Source of the DNA: Sphingomonas sp. NBWT7
GTDB taxonomy: Bacteria > Pseudomonadota > Alphaproteobacteria > Sphingomonadales > Sphingomonadaceae
Assembly: GCF_014217605.1 (NCBI RefSeq)
Contig: NZ_CP043639.1
Coordinates: 519,501-583,500, forward strand
DNA: 64,000 bases
Direction of reading: 5' to 3'
Both the position numbers and the translations under genes were made by a program. Under the pieces are notes generated by a model. It had not been told where the DNA came from and made no database searches. It saw only the letters and a list, made by a program, of their open reading frames with translations. Numbering within the stretch: position 1 is the stretch's first letter; every line of letters starts with the position of its first letter. Below are positions 17,625-24,922 of the stretch, one piece after another.

Positions 17625-17926
17625 AGATCGTGTTCCGGCAAGGCGGCGCGGAAGACGTGATCGCCGACGGCGCGCCGGGCGAGCGCCTGCTGCGGGTTGG
17701 CCAGCGGCACGGGCTGCCGCTGGAGGGCACGTGCGAGGGTGATCTTGCCTGCGCCACCTGCCACGTCATCGTCGATGCCGAGGATTTCGCGCGGTTGCCG
17801 CCAGCGCGCGAGGAGGAAGAGGACATGCTCGACCTGGCGCACGGGGCGACGCGATATAGCCGACTGTCGTGCCAGATCATCCTCGACGAAATGCTCGACG
17901 GTCTGCGCGTGACGGTGCCCGGTTAA
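17621..17926 (+). CDS. fdx: Adrenodoxin-type [2Fe-2S] ferredoxin
   Basis: The 101-residue protein has the C-x5-C-x2-C...C pattern of adrenodoxin/Isc ferredoxins (C38, C44, C47, C84) in GTCEGDLACATCHV and RLSCQI, with an acidic interaction helix (REEEEDMLD). Such ferredoxins supply electrons for Fe-S assembly, including reduction of the persulfide sulfur made by cysteine desulfurases, or feed P450s. The overlapping desulfurase genes favour the first role. A matching adrenodoxin-reductase-type gene lies at 24923-26224. Confidence 0.93.
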   Translation: MKIVFRQGGAEDVIADGAPGERLLRVGQRHGLPLEGTCEGDLACATCHVIVDAEDFARLPPAREEEEDMLDLAHGATRYSRLSCQIILDEMLDGLRVTVPG

Positions 17927-17996
17927 AGGGCACAGGTGGCGTTCATCTTGAAGGGTTTAGCCCCCGCAACGTGCGAACGTGTGAAGGAGTAACGAG

Positions 17997-18272
17997 ATGA
18001 AGCTGATCGCTCTCACCGCCGCTGGCCTGCTCGCCGCCAGCGCGCTGACCCCCGTTCCCGCCGATGCGCAGCGCCGTGGCTGGCATGACGATCGTGACTG
18101 GCGTGGCGATCGTGGCTGGCGGGGCGATCGCCGACATTGGCGCGGGGATCGCCGCCATTGGCGTGGCAGTCGCGGTCATCGCTATCGCTACCGGCCGCGG
18201 CAGCGCGTCGTCTGCCGTGTCGTGCGCGGTTATTACGGCCCCGTGCGGCGCTGCTTCACCGTGCGGCGTTAG
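17997..18272 (+). CDS. Secreted basic Trp/Arg-repeat protein
   Basis: The 91-residue product starts at ATG with GAAGGAG upstream. Residues 1-24 form a signal peptide (LLAASALTPVPADA). The mature part repeats a WRGDR/GW-like unit about five times (positions 28-58), visible in DNA as imperfect ten- to twenty-base repeats, then a YRYRPRQR stretch and VCRVVRGYYGPVRRCFTVRR with two cysteines that could pair. The mature protein is extremely basic. Similar small RcnB-like secreted proteins are common in sphingomonads; their role is unknown. Confidence 0.78.
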   Translation: MKLIALTAAGLLAASALTPVPADAQRRGWHDDRDWRGDRGWRGDRRHWRGDRRHWRGSRGHRYRYRPRQRVVCRVVRGYYGPVRRCFTVRR

Positions 18273-18289
18273 GCCGCACGTCGACCCTC

Positions 18290-18318
18290 TTGAACCCCGC
18301 CCCGCGCTCGGCCATATG
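18290..18318 (+). promoter_or_regulatory. Promoter of ffs
   Basis: TTGAAC (18290-18295) and CATATG (18313-18318) are separated by 17 bases and end four to eight bases before the inferred SRP RNA 5' end. Confidence 0.6.
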
Positions 18319-18321
18319 GCC

Positions 18322-18418
18322 GCGCGGGAGTCGGGCGGACGTGGTCGTCGCCAACCTGGTCAGATCCGGAAGGAAGCAGCCACAACGATTTCGCCGCGGG
18401 TCGTTCCGGCTCCCACCG
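18322..18418 (+). ncRNA. ffs: Signal recognition particle RNA, small bacterial (4.5S) type
   Basis: The apical loop of domain IV is unmistakable: GGTCAGATCCGGAAGGAAG followed by CAGCC (18358-18381), the Ffh-binding motif. Distal arms GGGAG (18326-18330) and CTCCC (18410-18414) close the long hairpin. Ends are estimated to within about five bases from pairing and promoter position. The RNA pairs with Ffh to target nascent membrane proteins. Position directly upstream of dnaX is frequent in alphaproteobacteria. The 211 bases between it and dnaX hold no gene I can support. Confidence 0.93.
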
Positions 18419-18629
18419 CGCCGCTCACGTTGGCCTAAGCTATGCGCCGGTCTGATAAGCGCCGTGTGAGCCGTTCTTCGCTTCCTCGATCGATTGCGAC
18501 GGCATGCGGCGCGGGTGGCGAGACCGCCGGCACGTTTCCGCCGAAATCCCCCGCTGACTTGGCGGTGTCCTGCGCCTATGTTGCACCGGTGCGTAACCGT
18601 TATCTTCTCGCCGCTTCGTTGATCCGGGC

Positions 18630-20273
18630 ATGACCGACACGCTTCTCGGCCTTGACGAGCCCGCGCCGCCGCCGCGTGGCGGCGAGGCGTATCGCGTGCT
18701 CGCGCGCAAGTATCGGCCGCAGACGTTCCAGGCGCTGATCGGCCAGGAAGCGATGGTTCGCACTCTGGAAAACGCGATCAAGCGCGACCGTATCGCGCAC
18801 GCGTTCCTGCTGACCGGCGTTCGCGGCGTCGGCAAGACGTCGACCGCGCGCCTCATCGCCAAGGCGCTGAATTGCGTCGGGCCGGATGGGCAGGGCGGGC
18901 CGACGATCGATCCGTGCGGCGTCTGCGAGCCGTGCCGTGCGATTGCCGAGGGTCGGCACATCGACGTGATCGAGATGGATGCCGCAAGCCACACCGGCAT
19001 CGACGACATCCGCGAGATCATCGAGGCATCGCGCTACGCCGCGGTCTCGGCGCGGTACAAAGTCTACATCATCGACGAAGTCCACATGCTGTCGAAGGCG
19101 GCGTTCAACGGCCTACTGAAGACGCTGGAGGAGCCGCCGGGGCACGTGAAGTTTCTTTTTGCCACGACCGAGGTGAACAAGGTTCCCGTCACCGTCTTGT
19201 CGCGCTGCCAGCGCTTCGACCTGCGGCGCATTCCCGCCGAGAAGCTGGCCGAGCATTTCGCCGCCGTCAGCGCGAAGGAGACCGTGTCGGCCGAGCCGGA
19301 GGCGCTGGCGCTGATCGCGCGCGCGGCTGAGGGCTCGGCGCGTGATGGACTGTCGATCCTCGATCAGGCGATCGCGCATGCCGATCTCGAGGGCGGCGGC
19401 GTCACCGCCGCGGCGGTGCGCGAGATGCTCGGACTGTCCGATCGCGGCGCGGTGCGCGATCTGCTCGGCTTGCTGCTTGCCGGCGACGCACCGGGTGCGC
19501 TCGCTGCGCTGCGCCGGCAATATGATTTCGGCGTCGACCCGCAGGGCGTGCTGCGCGCCTTGCTCGAGGCGGTGCATGGCGTCACGCTGGTCAAGGTCGG
19601 CGCCATGGACGATCCGGCGCAGCCGGCGGAGGAGCGCGCGGCGTTCCACGACTGGGCGGGCAAGCTCTCCTTCCCGCTGCTGCATCGCTTGTGGCAGCTG
19701 CTGCTCAAGGGACACGACGAGGTCGCGCGCGCCGCGCTGCCGATCGAGACGGCGGAAATGGCGCTGCTGCGCCTCGTCCACGCGCGCAGCCTGCCCGATC
19801 CGGCCGAGTTGATGCGCGCGCCGCGTGAGGCGGCAGCGCCGACCGCGGCGCTACCGGCTGCGCCCGCATCACCGACGCGCGAGGAATTTTCGGCGCAGGA
19901 CGCGCTGCCTGCCAGCTTCGCTGCCATGGTCGAGCGGCTGGAGGCGGGGGGTCACCATCTGCTCGCCGTGCGGCTCGCCCATGGCGCGCGCGTGGTGCGC
20001 TACGCGCCGCCCGAGATTGTCTTCAGCGGCTCGCGTCCGATCGCGGCGGATACACTGAACGACACGACGCTTGCGCTGCGCGCGATCACGGGCACGGCCT
20101 GGAAGCTGTCGATGATCGACGCTCCGGGCGAGCAGACGTTGAAGGAAATCGCCGATCAGGCCGCGGAGGCGGAGCGTCAGGCAATCCTGGCATCGCCGTT
20201 GGTCAAGGCGGCGTTTGAAGCATTCCCCGAGGCCGAACTGATCGACTGGCCGCAGAAAAGGAACAACGCGTGA
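18630..20273 (+). CDS. dnaX: DNA polymerase III subunit gamma/tau
   Basis: DnaX is the clamp-loader ATPase subunit that also tethers polymerase cores. The 547-residue protein opens with YRVLARKYRPQTFQALIGQE, Walker A GVRGVGKTS (63-71), a zinc module (C82, C96, C99, C102), Walker B/DEVH box IIDEVHMLS and the SRC sensor 1 motif. Domain III is followed by a variable tau-specific region (about 390-547). I saw no A6-G type slippery run that would signal programmed frameshifting, so a separate gamma form is not predicted. It overlaps ybaB by GTGA. Confidence 0.97.
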   Translation: MTDTLLGLDEPAPPPRGGEAYRVLARKYRPQTFQALIGQEAMVRTLENAIKRDRIAHAFLLTGVRGVGKTSTARLIAKALNCVGPDGQGGPTIDPCGVCEPCRAIAEGRHIDVIEMDAASHTGIDDIREIIEASRYAAVSARYKVYIIDEVHMLSKAAFNGLLKTLEEPPGHVKFLFATTEVNKVPVTVLSRCQRFDLRRIPAEKLAEHFAAVSAKETVSAEPEALALIARAAEGSARDGLSILDQAIAHADLEGGGVTAAAVREMLGLSDRGAVRDLLGLLLAGDAPGALAALRRQYDFGVDPQGVLRALLEAVHGVTLVKVGAMDDPAQPAEERAAFHDWAGKLSFPLLHRLWQLLLKGHDEVARAALPIETAEMALLRLVHARSLPDPAELMRAPREAAAPTAALPAAPASPTREEFSAQDALPASFAAMVERLEAGGHHLLAVRLAHGARVVRYAPPEIVFSGSRPIAADTLNDTTLALRAITGTAWKLSMIDAPGEQTLKEIADQAAEAERQAILASPLVKAAFEAFPEAELIDWPQKRNNA

Positions 20274-20605
20274 AGGATATCAACGAACTGCTCGCGGCCG
20301 CGCAGAGTGCGGCGGAGAACGTGCAGAAGCAGATGGATCAGGCGCAGGTGACGCTCGATCAGATCGAGGTCGAAGGCGCGGCCGGTGGCGGGCTCGTCAA
20401 GATCAAGGCGACCGCGAAGGGCCGCATCCTGTCGGTGGCGATCGACGATTCGCTGATCGTGCCGGCCGAGAAGCAGATGCTCGAGGATCTCGTCGCGGCG
20501 GCATTCAACGACGCGCGCGCGAAGGCGGACGCTGTGTCGTCGCAAGAGATGGCAAAGATGACGAGCGGACTGCCGCTGCCGCCGGGCTTCAAGCTGCCGT
20601 TCTGA
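20270..20605 (+). CDS. ybaB: YbaB/EbfC family nucleoid-associated protein
   Basis: The 111-residue protein starts at GTG overlapping the dnaX stop. It matches the YbaB/EbfC family: MKDINELLAAAQSAAENVQKQM, a helical N-terminal dimer arm, GGGLVKIKATAKGRILSVAID and a C-terminal LPLPPGFKLPF tail. Family members bind DNA as tweezers-like dimers. The dnaX-ybaB pair is a conserved operon; recR, often third, is elsewhere (48669-49265). Confidence 0.95.
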   Translation: MKDINELLAAAQSAAENVQKQMDQAQVTLDQIEVEGAAGGGLVKIKATAKGRILSVAIDDSLIVPAEKQMLEDLVAAAFNDARAKADAVSSQEMAKMTSGLPLPPGFKLPF

Positions 20606-20638
20606 TCGACCGCGGCCAACGGGCTCGGCGGCCTGCGG

Positions 20639-21367
20639 TCACCGCAGGCAGGCGTCGAGCCCCTCGCGCCGAACGGTGCCGACGTAGCGCGCCAGTGTGT
20701 TGCCATGGCGTCGGACGAAGCCGTGCGGTGCGATTGCCGCGCGCTTCTTGGGCAGCGGCAACACCGCGGCGATGCGCGCCGCTTCGGTGGCGGTCAGCCG
20801 ATCGGCCGAGTGATTGAAATAGCGGATCGCTCCTGCCTCGACGCCGTAGGTGCCGATCCCGGTCTCGGCGACGTTGAGATAGACTTCCATGATCCGGCGC
20901 TTGCCCCAGATCGTCTCGATCAGGAACGTGAACCACGCCTCGAACGCCTTGCGCGCGTAGCCGCCGCCCTGAAACAGGAAGACGTTCTTCGCCGTCTGCT
21001 GGCTGATCGTCGATCCGCCGCGAATCCGCCCGCCCTTGGCATTGCGATAGGCGGCACCGGCGATCGCGCGGAAATCGAAGCCGTTGTGGCTGCAGAAGCG
21101 CGCGTCCTCCCCGGCGATCGCGGCGCGCGGCATATCGGAGTCGATCTCGTCGAGCGGGCGCCACTCCTTGGTGATCGAGTGGCCGGAGATCAGGTCACCC
21201 AGCATGGTAAAGGTGAACGGCGGCGGAACGAAGCGCAGCGCGACGACCCACAGCAGCGATAGCACGACGAAGGCAACCGCGATCTTGGCGACGATACGAA
21301 CGAGGCGTGCGCCTAGGCCCGGCCCGCTGCGCCTGCGCCGATCATCGCGCACCGAACTGCCGGCCAT
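20639..21367 (-). CDS. mtgA: Monofunctional biosynthetic peptidoglycan transglycosylase
   Basis: MtgA polymerises lipid II into glycan strands. The 242-residue protein has one N-terminal transmembrane anchor (about 24-46) and a GT51 domain: AGEDARFCSHNGFD with the catalytic glutamate, RGGSTISQQTAKN, and IWGKRRIMEVYLNVAETG. No transpeptidase domain follows. The ATG at 21367 lies five bases after the stop of the GT4 gene, so both are on one transcript. Confidence 0.95.
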   Translation of the reverse strand: MAGSSVRDDRRRRSGPGLGARLVRIVAKIAVAFVVLSLLWVVALRFVPPPFTFTMLGDLISGHSITKEWRPLDEIDSDMPRAAIAGEDARFCSHNGFDFRAIAGAAYRNAKGGRIRGGSTISQQTAKNVFLFQGGGYARKAFEAWFTFLIETIWGKRRIMEVYLNVAETGIGTYGVEAGAIRYFNHSADRLTATEAARIAAVLPLPKKRAAIAPHGFVRRHGNTLARYVGTVRREGLDACLR

Positions 21368-21372
21368 CGACG

Positions 21373-22671
21373 TCAGATCCGATCGGGGACATAAGCGAGC
21401 AGCCCAGGTGCGCCCGCCTTCGATACGTCCTCGAAGATTGCGAGGTAGCGCTCTGCCATCTGCGTCGGTGAAAGGACGGGCGGAATGGCCTGCTGCAAAT
21501 GACCGTAGAGTTCGAGATCTGATGCCTCGGCAATGCGATCCGCGAGATCGGCCGGATCGCCGCGCAGGAAGTGCAGGCCGTTGACCCGATCGGTGACCTT
21601 CTCCGCCATGCCGCCGATACCCGTGCAAAGGACCGGGCGGCGCGCCTGGAACGCCTCTTGGATGACAACAGGCGAATTCTCCCACCACGTACTCGGGAAG
21701 ACGACATAGTCGCACGCCGCCATCAGGTCGGCGACGCTGCCGTTATCGTAGGCTCCGGCGTAGCGCAGGAACGGATAACGCTCGCACGCCGCGTCGAAAC
21801 GCTCGATAAAAGCGGGCGATTGTCCGATCATATTGCCATGAACGACGATGCGGATTTGAGCGCAAAGTGCCTCGTCACGCGCAATGATCGCACATGCATC
21901 GAGCAGCACGTCCATACCCTTGAAGGGATTGATCTGGCCGAAATAGCTGAAGGTCCAGATCCGTCTGCGCGAAACGGATCGTGTGGGCGAGGCGCGGCCC
22001 TGTTCGATACCGTTTTCAATGACGTGCACGCGGTCAGCAGGCAGTCCGTTTCGAACCATCGTGTCGGCGAGGAAATGGCTCGGCGAAACGAATGCGGCAA
22101 CCGGCGCCAGCGCGGCCGCGAAATGCTGCTGACGGACCGCGAACTGCTGGCGGCTATGTTCGGGATAGCAGGCGCGGCAGGCGCCCGGCGTCGGCCCGTC
22201 GCAAAGTGCGTTGGTGTGACGCTTAATCAACTGTCCGTGATTGTGACAGATCGCGAGAAATTCGTGGATCGTGAAAACAACGGGAATGCCGACATCGGTT
22301 ACGTCTCGAAAGATCTCGCTGCCCACGTTGAGAAAGTGATGCGCATTGAGCAGCGCAACCCGCTCGCGCTGCAGCAGCGCGATAAGCGATCGTCGCACGT
22401 CGATCGAGGAGAGGTGATAGAAATGGTCGTAGAGCGTCGAGCGATAAGGAAGGGCAAATTCATAGGGATCGAGATCGAGCCGATCCAATGCCGCTTCATC
22501 GCACGCGCTGATCAGGATCGCATCGACGCCGCTTGCGCGCAGGCCGCGGAACAATGTTCGCGCGGCGATCTCCGCTCCGCCCTTCGACAATGAGGGGTGC
22601 GTATGACTGAGGATCGCGATGCGTCGATCGGTCAGGGCGCCGGCTGCCGGCGACGGATCGACATCAGCCAC
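21373..22671 (-). CDS. GT4-family glycosyltransferase
   Basis: Started at GTG with GGAGA seven bases upstream, the 432-residue protein overlaps the end of the upstream unknown gene by eight bases. It is a GT-B retaining enzyme: N-terminal SHTHPSLSKGGAEIAARTL, mid-domain FVSPSHFLADTMVRNG and VIENGI, C-terminal YFGQINPFKGMDVLLDA and the nucleotide-sugar E-x7-E type site WWENSPVVIQEAF. A cysteine cluster CDGPTPGACRACYPEHSR (about residues 157-175) resembles that of surface-polysaccharide GT4 enzymes with an inserted Cys motif. Donor and acceptor are unknown. Confidence 0.86.
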   Translation of the reverse strand: MADVDPSPAAGALTDRRIAILSHTHPSLSKGGAEIAARTLFRGLRASGVDAILISACDEAALDRLDLDPYEFALPYRSTLYDHFYHLSSIDVRRSLIALLQRERVALLNAHHFLNVGSEIFRDVTDVGIPVVFTIHEFLAICHNHGQLIKRHTNALCDGPTPGACRACYPEHSRQQFAVRQQHFAAALAPVAAFVSPSHFLADTMVRNGLPADRVHVIENGIEQGRASPTRSVSRRRIWTFSYFGQINPFKGMDVLLDACAIIARDEALCAQIRIVVHGNMIGQSPAFIERFDAACERYPFLRYAGAYDNGSVADLMAACDYVVFPSTWWENSPVVIQEAFQARRPVLCTGIGGMAEKVTDRVNGLHFLRGDPADLADRIAEASDLELYGHLQQAIPPVLSPTQMAERYLAIFEDVSKAGAPGLLAYVPDRI

Positions 22672-24649
22672 CCGCGATCTCCAATGCCTGATCGATACGC
22701 GCGGCAAGTCTCGAAATGCGGGGTTGACCGAGCGATAGCGCGGCCTGCGTTATGATTGCGCGTTGTTCGCCGCGATCCTGCGAGACCTGCGTACCGTCAT
22801 TGCCGTTGGAACGGTGCGTTCTCCCGGCGACGTCGGCCTGCCACCAGTCGCGGGTGGCGAGGCAGGCGTCAGTCGATATCACGGGGGCCAAGGTCGTATC
22901 GGCGGGATCATCGATGGCGAGAAACGAGACATCGCGCGGTGCAGTGCCGACCGCCGACCAACCGCGTTCGGTCAGTCGCACATGTCCGCTGACGAATGCG
23001 AAGCTGTCGAGTTCCAAAGCCGTCGTTATGGGATCGATCGCGTCGGATGTCGGATCGCATAGCGGTGAGAAGAACAGGCTGCACCGACGACCGCTATGCC
23101 GCTGTACATCGGCAAATAGCGAAAGCGTCAGCGATCGCTGCAGCGCAGTGCCGGCGATCAGGACGATACCCGTCGTTTCGGGCAGTCGCCACGCGTTGCG
23201 CATGATATCATCGACGAGAAGCATGAAATCGGACGGCGAGGACGGAACGGCAAGAATCAGCGCGTGCCCGACCGGCGCGACGACGTGTGCCGTTACGTTT
23301 CGTCTGCGGGCACGGGACATCACGGCCGCATGGTGCGCGAAGACCGGGAAGAAGCGTTCTGCTTCGATCGCAGGGTAGAAGCGTTCGACGATATCTATCG
23401 GGGCTGTGCGGCCGATCACCCGCACGGCCCCTGGCGGGATCGCGGCGGCGGTGCCCTTGCCGTCGTTCCACGTCGCCTTGACCATCACCCCGTCGATCGC
23501 AGCATCGTCGAAGGTGCCGCGAAAGAGTGCGATAAATCCGGAGGGGACGAGCGACTGATCGATGTCGCGCTTCAGCGCTGCGATATCTGGGCGTGGGTAG
23601 CGAACCACACTACCGTCTTCTGCGCCCACCACCGTGGTGCCAGCCTTTAGCATGAAGGACCGAGCCTCCTTGCGCGTACTGAGCACCCAACCGTTCACAA
23701 ATACGCCGAAGCCGGGCAGGACGGCGGCTTCGTCGATCTGAATGCGCTCCGGGCTGGCGGGGGCGGGGTCCTCGAACCATGCGCCACCCTCGTGGAAAAG
23801 TTCCTGAAGGCGGCCGCGCATCGGCCCGGCAGACTTGTTGAGAATATCGCGTATCGACGGCGCGATTGCCGTTTTGGTGACCAGACGCGTCGGATCGAGC
23901 GATTCAAGGATACGCGCGCTACCATCCGCCATGAACATTCGAAACGGCGGACCGGCTTGTGGACGCCATCCCGAATGGACGATGCCTGCGAACGCGAGGC
24001 ATCCGCTCGGCAAGTCGTCGCGCGGTGCGAGTGCGTAGGCAAAGCTGCCATCGAACGCCCCGTCGTCAAGGATAACGACCGGTCGATCAACTACCCCGTC
24101 GTCGACCATCCAGCCGGTGACCCAGACCAGTTCCGGATCCTCGACGCAGATCGTCTCGATAAACCCGGTCGCGCGCTGCGTCGCCCATTGTCGCGCGAGA
24201 TCATGCGCGAGCCCGGCCTGCTCCGCCAGAAATGACAAGCGTTCGAACAGCGCATCGATCGTCGCGACGCGGCTGGTAGCGGCGTTGCGCCGAACGGCGC
24301 AAAGCGATCGCGGCGGGGATGAGGACTGAAGGAGCTGGTTCGTGTCGCGCACCCAAACGGATAGTTCGGCATCGCCCCCGCTTTCCGCAACCTGCACGAT
24401 CTGGTCGCGCACCGCAGCGTCGAAGCGGAAGCCCGGACGAGCCTCAACACCGCGATCGCGCGCTACGTCGGGACGATCGATACCGTTGGTCGTGACTGCG
24501 ATAACGGCATCGCCCGCGCGTAGCTCCAGCGTCAGCTTGCGCGCGGGATCGTCCTGGTCGAGCACCCAGCCTTCGGCGCCGAAGATCTCTCCGAGCTTCT
24601 CGACATGGCCGACGATGGTGCCGTGCGACAATACTGGATCGGCAACCAT
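22664..24649 (-). CDS. Large protein of unknown function with three beta-rich GW modules
   Basis: I do not recognise this 661-residue protein. Three segments share a pattern beginning with Gly-Trp, near residues 27, 180 and 320: GWVLDQDDPARKLTLEL, GWMVDDGVVDRPVVILDDG and GWVLSTRKEARSFMLKAG, each followed after 20-45 residues by an aromatic/SGF or PGF turn. They look like about 80-residue beta-sandwich modules. Residues about 430-640 form an alpha/beta region (HALILAVPSSPSDFMLLVDD, GIVLIAGTAL) that may be a nucleotide- or sugar-related fold. No signal peptide or membrane segment is visible. It is coupled to the GT4 gene downstream, suggesting a role in surface glycan making. Codon use looks less GC-biased than in its neighbours. 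Confidence 0.72.
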   Translation of the reverse strand: MVADPVLSHGTIVGHVEKLGEIFGAEGWVLDQDDPARKLTLELRAGDAVIAVTTNGIDRPDVARDRGVEARPGFRFDAAVRDQIVQVAESGGDAELSVWVRDTNQLLQSSSPPRSLCAVRRNAATSRVATIDALFERLSFLAEQAGLAHDLARQWATQRATGFIETICVEDPELVWVTGWMVDDGVVDRPVVILDDGAFDGSFAYALAPRDDLPSGCLAFAGIVHSGWRPQAGPPFRMFMADGSARILESLDPTRLVTKTAIAPSIRDILNKSAGPMRGRLQELFHEGGAWFEDPAPASPERIQIDEAAVLPGFGVFVNGWVLSTRKEARSFMLKAGTTVVGAEDGSVVRYPRPDIAALKRDIDQSLVPSGFIALFRGTFDDAAIDGVMVKATWNDGKGTAAAIPPGAVRVIGRTAPIDIVERFYPAIEAERFFPVFAHHAAVMSRARRRNVTAHVVAPVGHALILAVPSSPSDFMLLVDDIMRNAWRLPETTGIVLIAGTALQRSLTLSLFADVQRHSGRRCSLFFSPLCDPTSDAIDPITTALELDSFAFVSGHVRLTERGWSAVGTAPRDVSFLAIDDPADTTLAPVISTDACLATRDWWQADVAGRTHRSNGNDGTQVSQDRGEQRAIITQAALSLGQPRISRLAARIDQALEIAGG

Positions 24650-24754
24650 CGAAACGCTTATCCCGCTGAACGAGACGACAGTAAACAGACGCAGAGGCGG
24701 CGCTTGTCAACGGCGGCGATCGGCCGGACGGTGCAGCATCAAGATAGGAATTAA

Positions 24755-24831
24755 TGGTCGGGGAAAGAGGATTCGAACCTCCGGCCCCCACGTCCCGAAC
24801 GTGGTGCTCTACCAGGCTGAGCTATCCCCCG
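24755..24831 (-). tRNA. tRNA-Pro(CGG)
   Basis: Acceptor CGGGGGA pairs with TTCCCCG, discriminator A and encoded CCA follow. The anticodon arm is CCACG-TTCGGGA-CGTGG, giving anticodon CGG. The T loop reads GGTTCGAATCC. All arms are intact. Confidence 0.96.
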
Positions 24832-24873
24832 ACCAGGGGACCGTCCGGCACTTCGGCCGGCGGCAGGTCGCGG

Positions 24874-24901
24874 TGTATAGCAGCCAAATTTGCTGCCGCA
24901 A
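24874..24901 (-). promoter_or_regulatory. Promoter of tRNA-Pro
   Basis: On the minus strand TTGCGG (24896-24901) and TATACA (24874-24879) are 16 bases apart and 43 bases before the mature tRNA. Confidence 0.55.
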
Positions 24902-24922
24902 GCGCGGATTCGATCGCCCGTT

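Noticed and set aside
18060..18180. Short tandem repeats as a possible CRISPR or intergenic repeat array
   Set aside because: They lie inside a reading frame, keep the reading frame and encode WRGDR-like units; no spacers.
18442..18633. 63-codon frame between ffs and dnaX
   Set aside because: No ribosome site, Arg/Ser/Ala-rich chance composition, and it overlaps the dnaX start.
18630..20273. Programmed frameshift in dnaX producing a gamma form
   Set aside because: No A-rich slippery heptamer followed by a hairpin was seen.
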